Positions 50,900 through 61,068 of a stretch of 64,000 bases of DNA are shown here, piece by piece. The position numbers and the translations under genes are program-made. The notes beneath the pieces are model-generated. The model ran no database searches. It saw nothing but the letters and a program-made list of their open reading frames with translations, and was not told where the DNA came from. Position 1 is the stretch's first letter; each line of letters begins with the position of its first letter. Source of the stretch: Capsicum annuum (taxonomy: Eukaryota > Streptophyta > Magnoliopsida > Solanales > Solanaceae); NCBI RefSeq assembly GCF_002878395.1, contig NC_061121.1, positions 11,567,416-11,631,415 of the forward strand, written 5' to 3'.

Positions 50900-52483
50900 C
50901 CATAGAAGCTTAGGTCCTTTCTTACGAGTAAAAGGGTGAATCAGATTTCTCTTAGTCCATTGAGGCAATAGGTTGTGTGACCTATTTCTCTGACCAGTTT
51001 TGTCTTTCATCCTGTTTGTCTCTACTACCTAGAATTTTGATTTCTTTGCCAAATTAGTGCTTCTGGCTCTACTTTTCGAAGCAACTGGACATTCAGTAGT
51101 TGGATGTCCACGATTACCACTTATATTACATAAATCTTTAGTAACATTAGAGCTCTTGAAAAATGCAATCCAGCTCTTTCACTGTGAATTTTTTCACTGA
51201 GTTGATGAACAATTCTTGAGGAATTTGTCCATCTATTTGCCCTTTCAAGATCAAGTTTTAGTTTAGAGATTTCTTGGCTTAATTTATTTACCTTTTCCTT
51301 TTCATTACCACATTTTTGTTTGGACTTGGTCAATTCAAGTTCAATATTTTCTTGTTCATAACTTTTGACTTTTTCCCCTTTTCAAAAAGAGTTAGTTTCA
51401 TGATTTCAGATTTTAGAATCAGATTTGAAGAATCAAGTTGACCAACCTATTTCTTAAGAGTGCAGTTTTCTTTTTCAACAGTGTTCTTGCAAGCTTCTTG
51501 ATCAATAAAGTCAAACTTGAGACTTACAATACTGTTGAATAACTTATCCCTATCATAAGTTAGTTTTTGGAAATCATCAGTTAGAGCACTCATTATAGAA
51601 ACAAGTTTCTTTTTAGAAAATAAATGCATTTTTTCCTTAAGCTCAAGAATACTTACCTCAGAAGTACCATCTTCTTCTTCTAAGTCAGAATCTCCAATGG
51701 CCATGAATACAGTTTCATCAATTTCTTCATCATTATCTGATTCATCTGAATTAGATCCCTAAATGGATACCATAATATATTCTTCCTTCACTTTTTTCTT
51801 TGTGTGTTTCCTTTAAGTCATTTTCAGCTCTTTCCTTTTTCCATTTAATTTCCCAGACAAGACAATCCCTGATTTAATGATCAGTTTTACCCCACTTATA
51901 ATAACCAGTAGGATTGTCATTGAAATATGTTTGGCTACCTGTACCTTTCTTCTTTTTGAAGAATTTGCTAAAGTTCTTAGTTATGAAGGCAACTTGTTCT
52001 TCATCCAGTTCAATTTCTTTATCATTGTGAGGAAGTTTCCTCAGCAGTTTCTACTTCCTTCTTGATTTCATTAATTTATATTTCATAAGCCTTCAAATTT
52101 TCCACTAGTTCATCCAAAGTCATATTAGTAAGATACTCTGCTTCACTAATGGTAGTGACTTTGACGTTCCATTTAGATTTAGGCAACACCCTCAATTCCT
52201 TTTTAATTTGTTCTTCAAGAGGGATGACTTTACCCAAGGAAGTTAATTCATTTTTTAAAGTGGTAAGTCTTGTCATCATCTCATAAAGAGATTCATTCTC
52301 CTTTATTTTAAAGGCCTCATATTCAGTAAAGAGAAAAGCAATTCTGAATTTTCTTACTTGGGTGGTGCCCTCATGTGCATTGATCAAAACATCCCAGATT
52401 TGCTTGGCCATGGTATAATTTGATACTCTATTGTACTCAGCTGGACCTAGTCCACACACTAAAATATTTTTAGCCTTCGCATT
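50900..52483 (-). pseudogene. Sirevirus gag, central and C-terminal parts
   Basis: Minus strand. 52076-52483 holds the Ty1/copia gag domain (AKNILVCGLGPAEYNRVS, AKQIWDVLINAHEGTTQV, LYEMMTRLTTLKNEL). A zinc knuckle near 51862-51908 is ruined: two Cys read Tyr and Trp and a stop lies inside. The frames 51447-51704 and 51121-51333 are rich in Lys, Glu and Leu with heptad-like spacing (VNKLSQEISKLKLDLERAN), matching the coiled-coil gag extension of Sireviruses. A second degraded CCHC (ISGNRGHPTTEC) lies near 51085-51125. The gag N-terminus is separated by the solo LTR and the TRIM. Confidence 0.8.
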
Positions 52484-55138
52484 TGTAATACCCCAAACTT
52501 TCTTTAAGTCAAATCTAGTCTCCAAAAGAGTTAGTGATGACTTCCTAAATGAGTAATGTTTAAATCAGATAGAATTTCCCTAATTTTAACTTTTTATCAT
52601 GTAGGAAATTAAATTAGCTTTCCAACGATACCAATTTCGTCCAAATCCGATATCAGAGTAAAAAGTTATGGACGTTTTATAGAGAACTGTCGAAACTGCC
52701 CAGAAGTGACGGTCAGGCCAACGGACCATCGAGCTAATGACGGAACTTCGCCCAAGCCATCACGGCTAAGGCAGTGAACCAATCTTCTGGCCAAGTGTGA
52801 CGGTTAGAAACGACGGACCGTCGAGCTAGTGATGGATCGTCGCCCAAACCGTCACCATCATAGATGGCAGAAAGTTCAGGTTCTGGCCAAGTACGATGCG
52901 ATGGAATGACGGACCGTCGAGCCAGCGACGGACCGAATCGTCGCCACTTTCGATCAGCAATTTTAAGACTTGTTTAAAAGGTTATTTGGATCTTCTTCCA
53001 CCCGTTTTAACCCCTAATTATACCAGACCGGAGCTTATAACTTCTTTATTCATCCACAACACCAAATAAGGGTTTCTCTCACAGATTAATCCCCAAGAAT
53101 AAGAAACCGTAGATGTTTAATTCCAAGTTAAGAATTCAAACTTTCCTCCACCAATCTTTAAAAAATCATCCACCCAAGTATGTAAAGTGTTGATTTATGG
53201 GTTTATTTTACCATGAAGCTCAAGAATCTCATTTTAAACTCATGAATTATGATTTTCATGTGGTGGGTTGATTTTAATTATGCTGATGTGTTTGTATGAA
53301 TCCCAAGTTGGAGTCTTTATGTACTTTTTATGAAATTATGCTAGTACGTGGGTTGAAAACTTTCAAATTGAGTTGACTAAAGTAACCATGATGTATAAAC
53401 TAGTGTATATGCCTAAGCCTAAGGTTATGCATGCAATGTGTTTGATAAAAATGCCCAAGAGAACAAGAATCATGCTTTATGACTCAATTATAACCAAATT
53501 GATGAATCCATACTTTACCCTTATGTTCAAAATGACTTTCATGTTATTATTATGCATTGAAATTGTTTGATGGATTGTTCATGAGATTAGCCCTATGAAA
53601 TTATGACATGTGTATATGCATTCCTATTCATATACCAAACCATGATAATCAAGTGCCTCATAAAATTCCCCAATGATTGTAGTACGGATTGTACATTATG
53701 GTGGTGAGTCCAGGAAGTGTCATGTCTTGTCAATTTCATACTATCGAGTCTTAGGGGTACTTGTATCCGATAATTTAGTTGTGTGCCTAGAGTCAGCGTA
53801 AGTTTTTAAGATACTCTCAGTCAAGCCATGCTCAGTAGAATTCAGTCAAACCCATGAATCAGGAAAATTCATAAATCCCAGTAATCTCAGAAATCTCAGA
53901 AATCTCACTAACTCAGTAATCTCAGTAGTATTTCATCAGTCAACGAAACTCACTGAACTCAGTCCAGTTCAGATTAGTTAATCATGTTTTAGTGTCTATT
54001 CAGATGGGGGTAGGAATTAGCATCGAGTGAACCCAAGGATGAGGGAACACACTGACAGTTGAGGGTGTGATCCTTAGAAGCAATCCTTGCGTTCCAGAAC
54101 TATGTATCCAGCATAGGTTGAGACATCAACCCTGACAGATGGGGGTTGATGAGGTGGATTAACACTGTAATACGAGGGTCCCGCTATTCTCTTTTGGGGA
54201 CACTATCAGATGAGGGTCACCCATAGCTTATCCTTACCAGTGGCGCTGTATTGACACCCTTCCAATTAGGGTTATAGATTGGACCCCTACTCAGCTATAA
54301 TAGCTTATTAGGTATATATCGGTTAGATAACTACTTCCCATAGTTACAGTCTTAGTCTTAGTCTCAGTAATAAAACTCAGATAGTTCTACAGAATCCAGG
54401 ACTATCAGATACAATCACATAGTTCAGTACGGAACTCAGCTAGTTCCATCAAAAAATAAGACTGTAAGGCACAGTCATTCAGATAATAGTATATCAATTA
54501 TACGAAAATTATGTTATGAGTATTCAGATTCAGTGATGTCATGATCTCAGTCACAGTTTACGTATTCACGCATGTATTCTCACGTTCATGTTATTCAGTC
54601 AGTTAGTATTGTTCATGCATATAAACCCCTTCCATTCAACCTACCTCACATTTGTACCAGTATATTCAATCATACTGATGCAATTGCGCTATGGTATTTT
54701 TATACCATAGGTTCAAAAGTACGAAATCCAGAGCATCCTTAGTAGATCAGACGTTCAGTAGACAGACTAGCAGTGAGTCCTCATCACTCGAGGATGTTAT
54801 TATTTGATTATTTCATTCTTTCAGTACTTAGTTTACTTCAGCAGTTGGAGTTATTTGGGGACATGTCCCATCAACTTCACATTCAGACAGTTTAGAGGCT
54901 TTCAGACTATAGCATGTTCAGACAGTTATTTTGGTTTTGGTTTTGTATTGATATACCATATTTCTAGATGTTATATTTTATCAGATATTTGAACCTTATG
55001 GACTTTCATCCTTTTTCCCCACATTTATACAGTATGTTATGCAATGCTCAGTACAGATATCAGTCATGGATTAGCTTGTGGTCCTTCGGGGTTATGAGCA
55101 CCGTGTGGCATTTTGGGTACCATATTCGGGGAGTTACA
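52484..55138 (+). repeat. Solo gypsy LTR 'F', opposite orientation, inside gag
   Basis: TGTAATACCCC to GAGTTACA, about 2.65 kb, collinear with LTRs A-C but inverted relative to them. Flanked by GCATT (52479-52483) and ATATT (55139-55143). The gag frame reads LSKN up to the LTR and AKAKN after it, so this is a true insertion with a 5-base target duplication that has two later changes. No internal gypsy sequence remains. It carries the 90-100 base palindromic repeats (CGACGGACCGTCGAGC, 52700-52950). Confidence 0.88.
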
Positions 55139-55204
55139 ATATTCTTACTTAAAGTAGTCAAATCATTAGTAATAAATTCACTTCTCACTTTCTTGACTTA
55201 TTCA
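55139..55204 (-). pseudogene. Sirevirus gag fragment between solo LTR and TRIM
   Basis: 66 bases that read KVRSEFITNDLTTLSKN on the minus strand and join, across the LTR, the AKAKN of the main gag part. It shows that the two insertions hit the same gag. Confidence 0.65.
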
Positions 55205-55821
55205 TATCATGAACCGAACCGAGGCCCTAGCCGATGGGCATCCCGAACCATCAAGGTCCAAGACACCCCTGTAACTCCCGAACTCACTAGTGATATTATC
55301 CGCTTTGGGCCCAGGCTCGTATGGCTTTAAAAAGCGTCACTAGGGAGTTAGTCTTGCTCACTTATATACCCATCATCCCTCCTATATTTTTTCTATGTGG
55401 GACTCTATATCCTAAGTTGGGGTGTTACATACACCCCCCAATGGACTCAGCGTCCTCGCTGAGGTTTGCCCCACTAAATGGTATTTGCCTACACTCAGGA
55501 CTGAGGTTTTACCCATCTTATCGAGATTCGCATACACTCAGTTTGAACTCTGGCCCATATCGATAGGGCTGACACAGAAGCGGCTCTGACACTATTCTGT
55601 CACGACCCAACCCGAGGCCCTGGCCGCTATGGGCATCCCAAACCGCAAAGGCTCGAGAGTGCCCCTTAGTCCAACCCTCTAATGATATTGTTCGCTTTGG
55701 GCCCAGGCCCGCATGGCTTTAAAATGCGTCACTAGGAAGTTAGGCTTGCTTACTTATATACCCAGCATCCCTCCTGTGTTTTGCCGATGTGGGACTCTAT
55801 ATTCTAAGTTAGGGTCTTACA
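55205..55821 (-). mobile_element. TRIM (terminal-repeat retrotransposon in miniature), 617 bases
   Basis: Two ~225-base LTRs (55205-55429 and 55598-55821; TGTCACGACCCAACCCGAGG to TCTTACA, the left copy decayed) flank a 168-base interior. On the minus strand the interior starts with a primer site close to TGGTATCAGAGCCG (55581-55597 region), so the orientation is minus. No coding sequence. Flanks ATTCA (55200-55204) and GTTCA (55822-55826) are a 5-base target duplication with one change. It sits inside Sirevirus gag. Confidence 0.85.
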
Positions 55822-56011
55822 GTTCACCATCAACCAGTTTCATTGGAATGGTTGGACTATCAGTCATTCTGTCCCACAACTCGTACTCTTTACCTTGAAG
55901 AAACATCTTCATCCTGGATTTCCACCAAATGAAGTGACAACCATAAAAGAGTGGAGGTCTAGTAGTGGATTGACCTTCACTGTGACTAGTAGGTGGTGCG
56001 AATTTCATCAT
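55822..56011 (-). pseudogene. Sirevirus gag N-terminus
   Basis: Starts at ATG 56011 or the next codon and reads FYGCHFIWWKSRMKMFLQGK then DSPTIPMKLVDGEL, the usual Ty1/copia gag N-terminus. The TRIM interrupts it at 55821. Confidence 0.8.
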
Positions 56012-56050
56012 TATGATTTTTATCTTAGGTGCTAACCCTTTTTAAGACAA

Positions 56051-56062
56051 CCTCCGATAACA
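56051..56062 (-). other. Sirevirus primer-binding site (decayed)
   Basis: The minus strand reads TGTTATCGGAGG, related to TGGTATCAGAGC (tRNA-Met), two bases from the 5' LTR. Confidence 0.6.
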
Positions 56063-56064
56063 CT

Positions 56065-56964
56065 TGTTAGAGTACATACCCTACTAATTATCTTATTTTA
56101 GCCTAACTTCTGCCTATCGACAGGTTGACTAACGTGTCTCAAACTAGCTAAAATAGTAAGTAAATAACATAGTGAATTTTCACGTGGAAAACACTCGGCT
56201 CAAAGAGGTGTAAGAAAACACGACCTGTGTACCTCTACAGAATTTAACTCTAACTCCACTAAATTACTTGAGCCTCAACAATCAACAAATTACAAGACTC
56301 TTGTATACTAGTAATTATAAACTTCTAATTCCTACTCCTACAAAACACTAACCTTCCCAAGATGGGTGCTCCTAAGTCTTCGAGTTTCCTAACTTGAAGA
56401 CAATACTCCTAACTCAATTTATACTTTACTGAGACTAGAAACCATACAACTCAAGAACCAACCTAATACATGAAGTCTAAGACTCCTTAACTCTAAGTAA
56501 TAAGAACAAGTTCAACTATGAATCCTTCAAGCTTTGGAGCTATAGAGATAATTTGGTCGATGGTTGCTCTCTTTGTAAGTGTGTAAGTGATTATGTCAAT
56601 CACTTTCTTTATTTAACATCAACTTTTCAAAGAGTCCTTCATGTCATCAATCTTCTATCTTTAGTTAGACTCTTCAACTCATCATAGTTTGTTGTTAAGT
56701 CAAAGTCCTTCTTCAAGTCAATTTCCTCATCTGAGTGGAACTCTTTCTTTCACTTATCTTCACGTGTTGTTCTCAAACACAACTTCTTCTTTTTCACATG
56801 TGATCAATCATTACGATTTTATCAAGTCCTGATCTCAAGCACTCTTGTCTTGACTTCATCTTTAGTGATGAACTTGTGTTACCTTGACTCTGCACATCGA
56901 TTCAGTGGACCACTTCAACTAACATGTTTCATTTGTCATGTCGATCACCAAAACCATCCCAACA
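56065..56964 (-). repeat. Sirevirus 5' LTR
   Basis: 900 bases, collinear with 34642-35540. On the minus strand it starts TGTTGGGATGG and ends CTCTAACA. It carries the LTR promoter of the element, with AAATAAAG near 56605 as a possible TATA-like site. Confidence 0.88.
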
Positions 56965-57252
56965 AAATCCAAATGTGGATGATGAGTGGTGTGAACTAAG
57001 TTGATGAGACTCTTTAAAAATATTGCTATAATTGTGTTGGACTCCTCAAATAAACAACTTTTAAAGAATTCGACGTGCATTTCAGAAGGGTGCGACCTGC
57101 ATAAATTATGTGAGTGGAGTGATGATGTGTGTAAAATTGTGTGTGAATTGAGTACGTGGACTGAAATAAGTGCATGTGTTTATTGCAAGAAAAGATAAAG
57201 AGGGATTCTCTCAAATATGGCCATCTTGTTGGTAGATCTTTTTTTTCCTCTC
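56965..57252 (-). repeat. Distal end of sulfotransferase block 1
   Basis: Continues block 1 after the Sirevirus. Collinear with 59946-60095 of block 2 (AATGTGGATGATGAGTGGTGTGAACTAAG). No gene; the two opposed open frames here are shadows. Confidence 0.7.
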
Positions 57253-58002
57253 TCTAAAATGGTAAATTTAAATATCAAGATAAAAACAATATTAATTGAA
57301 CTATTTCTAGGCTAAGAAAAATTAACAACTTAGACTAAGTAAAAATTCAAAAGTAATTAACTTAAAACCTAGGTTAAAAGAAAAAACTATTTTTTTGTAA
57401 TTTCTTTCTTTTGGAAATGAAATTAAATCGTATTCTAAAATGTACTCTTATATAATTATTTTGTATCTCCACAATTTATCGGGGTAATTAACTGTTACAC
57501 CTTCAAGATGTCCCACGCATGCATATCACCTTCCCTTTAATCAATGTTCAAAATACTATTCAAAATGCACTATTTTGCTCTATACTTTTTTTTTTCTACT
57601 TTATTGTTTCATATTGTTGTTTTTAAATTTCCTTCATTTTATCACAATTAAGTTTTTTTTGGAGGAGGGGGGTGCTTATTTTTTTGCCCATTTTAACAAG
57701 ATAACCTTCATAAAAATTGTAATAACATTAAAAAAAAAATCAAGACTAAACCAAAATTGAAATCATTAGCATACTCAAACAGAAACAGAACTTCAATCTT
57801 GTCAATTGCACCCCCAAAATCCAGTATCAGATTTAAAGGAAAGCAATGGATTGTGATCAAATCAACATACATACCAAAGAAAATTTATTTGGGGGCAATT
57901 TCATATGTTAACTCGTTACATTAATCACAAATAGAACTACTTCAACATTGACTTTCAAAACAAATAATTCCATTCCATTGGCATAAGCATATTAATGCCT
58001 AA
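57253..58002 (-). repeat. 3' flank of SOT2 (block 2)
   Basis: Collinear with 27181-28009. Non-coding apart from the SOT2 3' UTR. Confidence 0.7.
57884..57889 (-). promoter_or_regulatory. Possible polyadenylation signal of SOT2
   Basis: AATAAA on the minus strand, about 115 bases after the stop codon. AT-rich surroundings make chance occurrence possible. Confidence 0.45.
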
Positions 58003-59013
58003 TCAAATGTACAAAAACCTCAATCCAGATCCTTCCAACTTTTGTTCAATAATATGGTTGAGTTTCGCACTCATCTCTTTAGTAAAATAATTCTTCCAGT
58101 CTCCAATTTCCCCTTTACGAAAGAACACTTTATATTCTATTCCAATGGATGACGATTTTCCATTTTTATTCACTTCCAAATTACTCAAATTCTCAAAGCT
58201 ACACATTCTTAATATTTGATCCACCACTCCTTGATTTTCTTCTTCTATAGAAAATGGACATTTCAAGAATTCAGCCAAGCGTTTAAGCTGAAGTTTGGGT
58301 TGCACTTTAATTTCTTCATACATTAAGAAAAGTACTTTATTAGGCTTTTCTATGCTTTGTTTCCAATAATCCAACACGTGATTCCAAAATGGACCAAAAG
58401 GCACCACCCCTTCACAAAAAAAATCAAACATTTCTTCAATGGTAGTGGTATCTTTATGATGAAGTCTTAAATTGTTTGCAAAATGCCACATAGAAATAAA
58501 AGTGTCCCTAGGATTTCTACATAAGTAAACGAGTTTGGTTCTTGAATCTTGAACAAAATTTGGTAATGAAGTAAATGGCAAATGAGTTGACAAGAGTCTA
58601 GGTGAAGTGGAGGATGACAAATTAGGGTCATGACCATCAGCATAGAGTCTAAATTCCAAGGATGGCACAAGATCATGAGGGTTTTTGACAAGTAAAGGGT
58701 GATTTTGTTCAAAAATAGGATATTTCTTTCGATTTATTAGGGCAAATAAAAGTGATTTTAACCAAGTGGTTCCTGATTTAGGATTTGTAACAAGGATGAT
58801 ATCACTATCTTGAGCTTGAAATTGTTGTTGACATGAAATCACACCTTGAAGAATTCTTGATTCTATCCAAAACCCTTGGTATTTGTAGAGATTTGATTCA
58901 ATCCATCCTTTTTCTTTGGGTAGTACAGAGAGTAATTTCTTACACTCTTCACTTAGATCATCCTCTTGTAAATATTTGGGAAGAAGTAGTGGAGAAGTTT
59001 GAGATGTTGTCAT
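58003..59013 (-). CDS. SOT2: cytosolic sulfotransferase, intact
   Basis: Single-exon 336-residue protein, the usual length for plant cytosolic sulfotransferases, which move sulfate from PAPS to a hydroxyl of small molecules such as flavonols, hydroxyjasmonates or brassinosteroids. Numbering from the preferred start: PAPS 5'-phosphosulfate loop PKSGTTW 78-84; catalytic His144 (STHLP); 3'-phosphate-binding CRNPRDTFIS 165-174; C-terminal RKG..GDWKNYFT 299-311. All key residues are present. No signal peptide, so cytosolic. An upstream in-frame ATG at 59067 would add 18 residues, but it lies about 14 bases from the TATA-like box, so Met at 59013 (MTTSQTS) is chosen. The N-terminal LPKYLQEDDLSEECKKLLS resembles the AtSOT15-like (hydroxyjasmonate) group; the substrate is not decided by sequence. 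SOT1 and SOT3 are dead duplicates. Confidence 0.93.
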   Translation of the reverse strand: MTTSQTSPLLLPKYLQEDDLSEECKKLLSVLPKEKGWIESNLYKYQGFWIESRILQGVISCQQQFQAQDSDIILVTNPKSGTTWLKSLLFALINRKKYPIFEQNHPLLVKNPHDLVPSLEFRLYADGHDPNLSSSTSPRLLSTHLPFTSLPNFVQDSRTKLVYLCRNPRDTFISMWHFANNLRLHHKDTTTIEEMFDFFCEGVVPFGPFWNHVLDYWKQSIEKPNKVLFLMYEEIKVQPKLQLKRLAEFLKCPFSIEEENQGVVDQILRMCSFENLSNLEVNKNGKSSSIGIEYKVFFRKGEIGDWKNYFTKEMSAKLNHIIEQKLEGSGLRFLYI

Positions 59014-59070
59014 GATTTTGAGGATTGAGTGTTTTCTTCTAGTTTGTATGATAGAAGGTTTTCTCATAAG

Positions 59071-59092
59071 GGTATATAAGGGTATATATATA
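59071..59092 (-). promoter_or_regulatory. TATA boxes of SOT2
   Basis: On the minus strand CTATATATATACC (59081-59092) and TTATATACC (59071-59078). The distance fits a transcription start near 59060 and translation from 59013. The same sequence, with one TATA copy, precedes SOT3. Confidence 0.6.
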
Positions 59093-60109
59093 GAGAGATG
59101 AAATTGAACTTATATGATACTAACAAAGTTATTGCTGTGGGTTGTTTCAACTCCCAAAGGTGTGGTAATGAAGAAAAAATAATTTGAAAAACGGTAAGTA
59201 AATTTTGATCATTATATATTAATGTCATTGTTTATTTAATAAAAAAAAAGTACTATAAATTCTTAATGCATCAAAATGTTTTTTATAGTTGAATATTGAT
59301 AAAATAATAACAAATGAAAGATGTTCAAAATTTTATTAAATAATTTTGATTTAATAATTAAATAATTTTTTTATTAAATGGAGGATCAGACTTAGTTGAA
59401 TCTTGTTCAAGATTTTTTCTTCCACACTCAAATAAATCAAAAAAAATTATTAATCAAGATGTTCTGCTTGGAGGATTAGGCTTAGTTGAATCTTGTTACA
59501 TTCTTGTGTTTTTTTTTTTTCTATTTTTCAGTGTGGAAAGGAAGCCTTGAAGTCACTGGTAAAGTTGTTTTCAAGTGACCTAAAGGTCACGGATTAAAGA
59601 CGTGAAACAATTTCTTGCATAAATATACGATAAGACTGCATATAATAAATCATTGTGATCCGAACCTCAAACTTCAGTGAACCAAACTGTTCCTTTTTTA
59701 ATGACCGTGCTTTGAGCTCAATTTATTGCTACATTTTTAGGTAGAAAGATCCTACATGCATTCAATGATGCATTCAATACTTTGTGCGCATATGGTTGTA
59801 TGTCCTGTGTGCCCAAAGAAATATTTAGAGTGGTTGTGATCTTCAATGATATGATTTGATATGTGTGGAGTTGATTTGTTTAAACGCTGCACCTCTCCAG
59901 TTGTCTAATCTCTCTCCTTTTAATGCTATATTGTGTGTGTAAATTCAAAATGTGGATGATGAGTGGTGTGAACTAAGTTGATGAGACACTTTAAATATTT
60001 CTATAATTTTGTTGGATTCTTCAAAATAAACAACTTTTAAAGAATTCAACGTGCATTTTAGAAAAGTGCGAACGACATAAATTATGTGTGACCGATATAA
60101 TTTTGTCGG
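59093..60109 (-). repeat. Upstream region of SOT2 and block 2/3 junction
   Basis: No gene. Collinear with block 1 upstream sequence but missing about 1 kb that blocks 1 and 3 share (jump after GTGTGGTAATG at about 59171). It contains the empty Sirevirus target AAATTCAAAATGTGG at 59941-59955. Near 60105 it runs straight into the 3' end of SOT3. Confidence 0.7.
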
Positions 60110-61068
60110 ATCCTTCTAACTTTTGTTCAATAATATGGTTGAGTTTCAGACTATCTCTTTAGTAAAAAATAATCCTTCCAATCTCCAACTTTCCCTTAAT
60201 GAAAGAACACTTTATATTCTATTCCAATCGATGACGATTTTTCATTTTTATTCACCTCCAAATTACTCAAATTCTCAAAGCTACACGTTCTTAATATTTG
60301 ATGATCCATCACTCCATGATTTTCTTCCTCTATAGAAAATGAACATTTCAAGAATTCAGCCAAGCGTTTAAGCTGAAGTTCGCGTTGCTCTTTAATTTTT
60401 TTCATACATCAGGAAAAGTACTTCATTAGGCTTTTCTGTGCTTTGTTTCCAATAATCCAACACGTGATTCCAAAATGGACCAAAAGGCATTACCCCCTCA
60501 CAAAAAAAATCAAATATTTCTTCAATGGAATAGGTATCTTTATGATGAAGTCTTAAATTGTTTGCAAAATGCCACATAGAAATAAAAGTGTCCCTAGGAT
60601 TTCTACATAAGTAAACGAGTTTGGTTCTTGAATCTTGAACAGACTTTGGTAAAGAAGTAAAGGGCAAATGAGTTGACAAGAGTCTAGGTGAAGTGAAGGA
60701 TGGAAAAATTAGGGTCATGACCATCAGCATAGAGTCTAAATTCCAAAGATGACATAAGATCATAAGGGTTTTAAACAAGTAGAGGGTGATTTTGTTTAAA
60801 AATAGGATGTTTCTTTCGATTTATTAGAGCAAATAAAAATGATTTTAACCAAATGGTTCCTGATTTAGGACTTATAACAAGGATGATATTACTATCTTGA
60901 GCTTGAAATCGCTGTTGATATGCAATCACACCTTGAATTATTCTTGGTTCTATCCAAAAACCTTGGTAATTATAGAGATTTGATTCAATCCATCCTTTTT
61001 CTTTGGGTTGTATAGAGAGTAATTTCTTACGCTCTTCACTTGGACCATCCTCTTATAAATATTTGGGG
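60110..61068 (-). pseudogene. SOT3: sulfotransferase pseudogene, start codon deleted
   Basis: Collinear with SOT2 over nearly the whole gene. It keeps readable CRNPRDTFISMWHFANNL (in 60392-60778) and the C-terminal LKRLAEFLKCSFSIEEENHG (in 60196-60405). A frameshift near 60395-60405 separates these; further indels lie near 60300, 60700 and 60770. At the 5' end about 77 bases are missing between GGGAAGAA and GGTTTTCTC (near 61068), which removes the Met used by SOT2. At the 3' end the GDWK motif is altered and the block junction removes the stop. The PAPS loop region at about 60860 is still recognisable. No function expected. Confidence 0.9.

Larger units (their letters stand above)
34642..56964 (-). 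mobile_element. Sirevirus (Ty1/copia) composite, 22.3 kb, with nested insertions and duplicated pol-env
   Basis: Bounded by two collinear ~900-base LTRs and flanked by AAATT (34637-34641) and AAATC (56965-56969). Block 2 keeps the empty site at 59941. Orientation is minus: the primer site lies beside the right LTR and the polypurine tract beside the left LTR. Domain order gag-PR-IN-RT-RH is Ty1/copia; a large gag with coiled-coil regions and an extra ORF after RNase H is the Sirevirus pattern. The interior carries two pol-env copies (copy 1 at 35994-40938, copy 2 at 46010-50868) separated by an Ogre/Tat-like LTR fragment. Gag is split by a TRIM and a solo gypsy LTR. Without the insertions and duplication the unit would be of usual Sirevirus size. 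Confidence 0.85.

Noticed and set aside
57001..57214. Opposed Cys-containing frames of about 60 codons
   Set aside because: The collinear sequence in block 2 (59946-60095) does not keep either frame.
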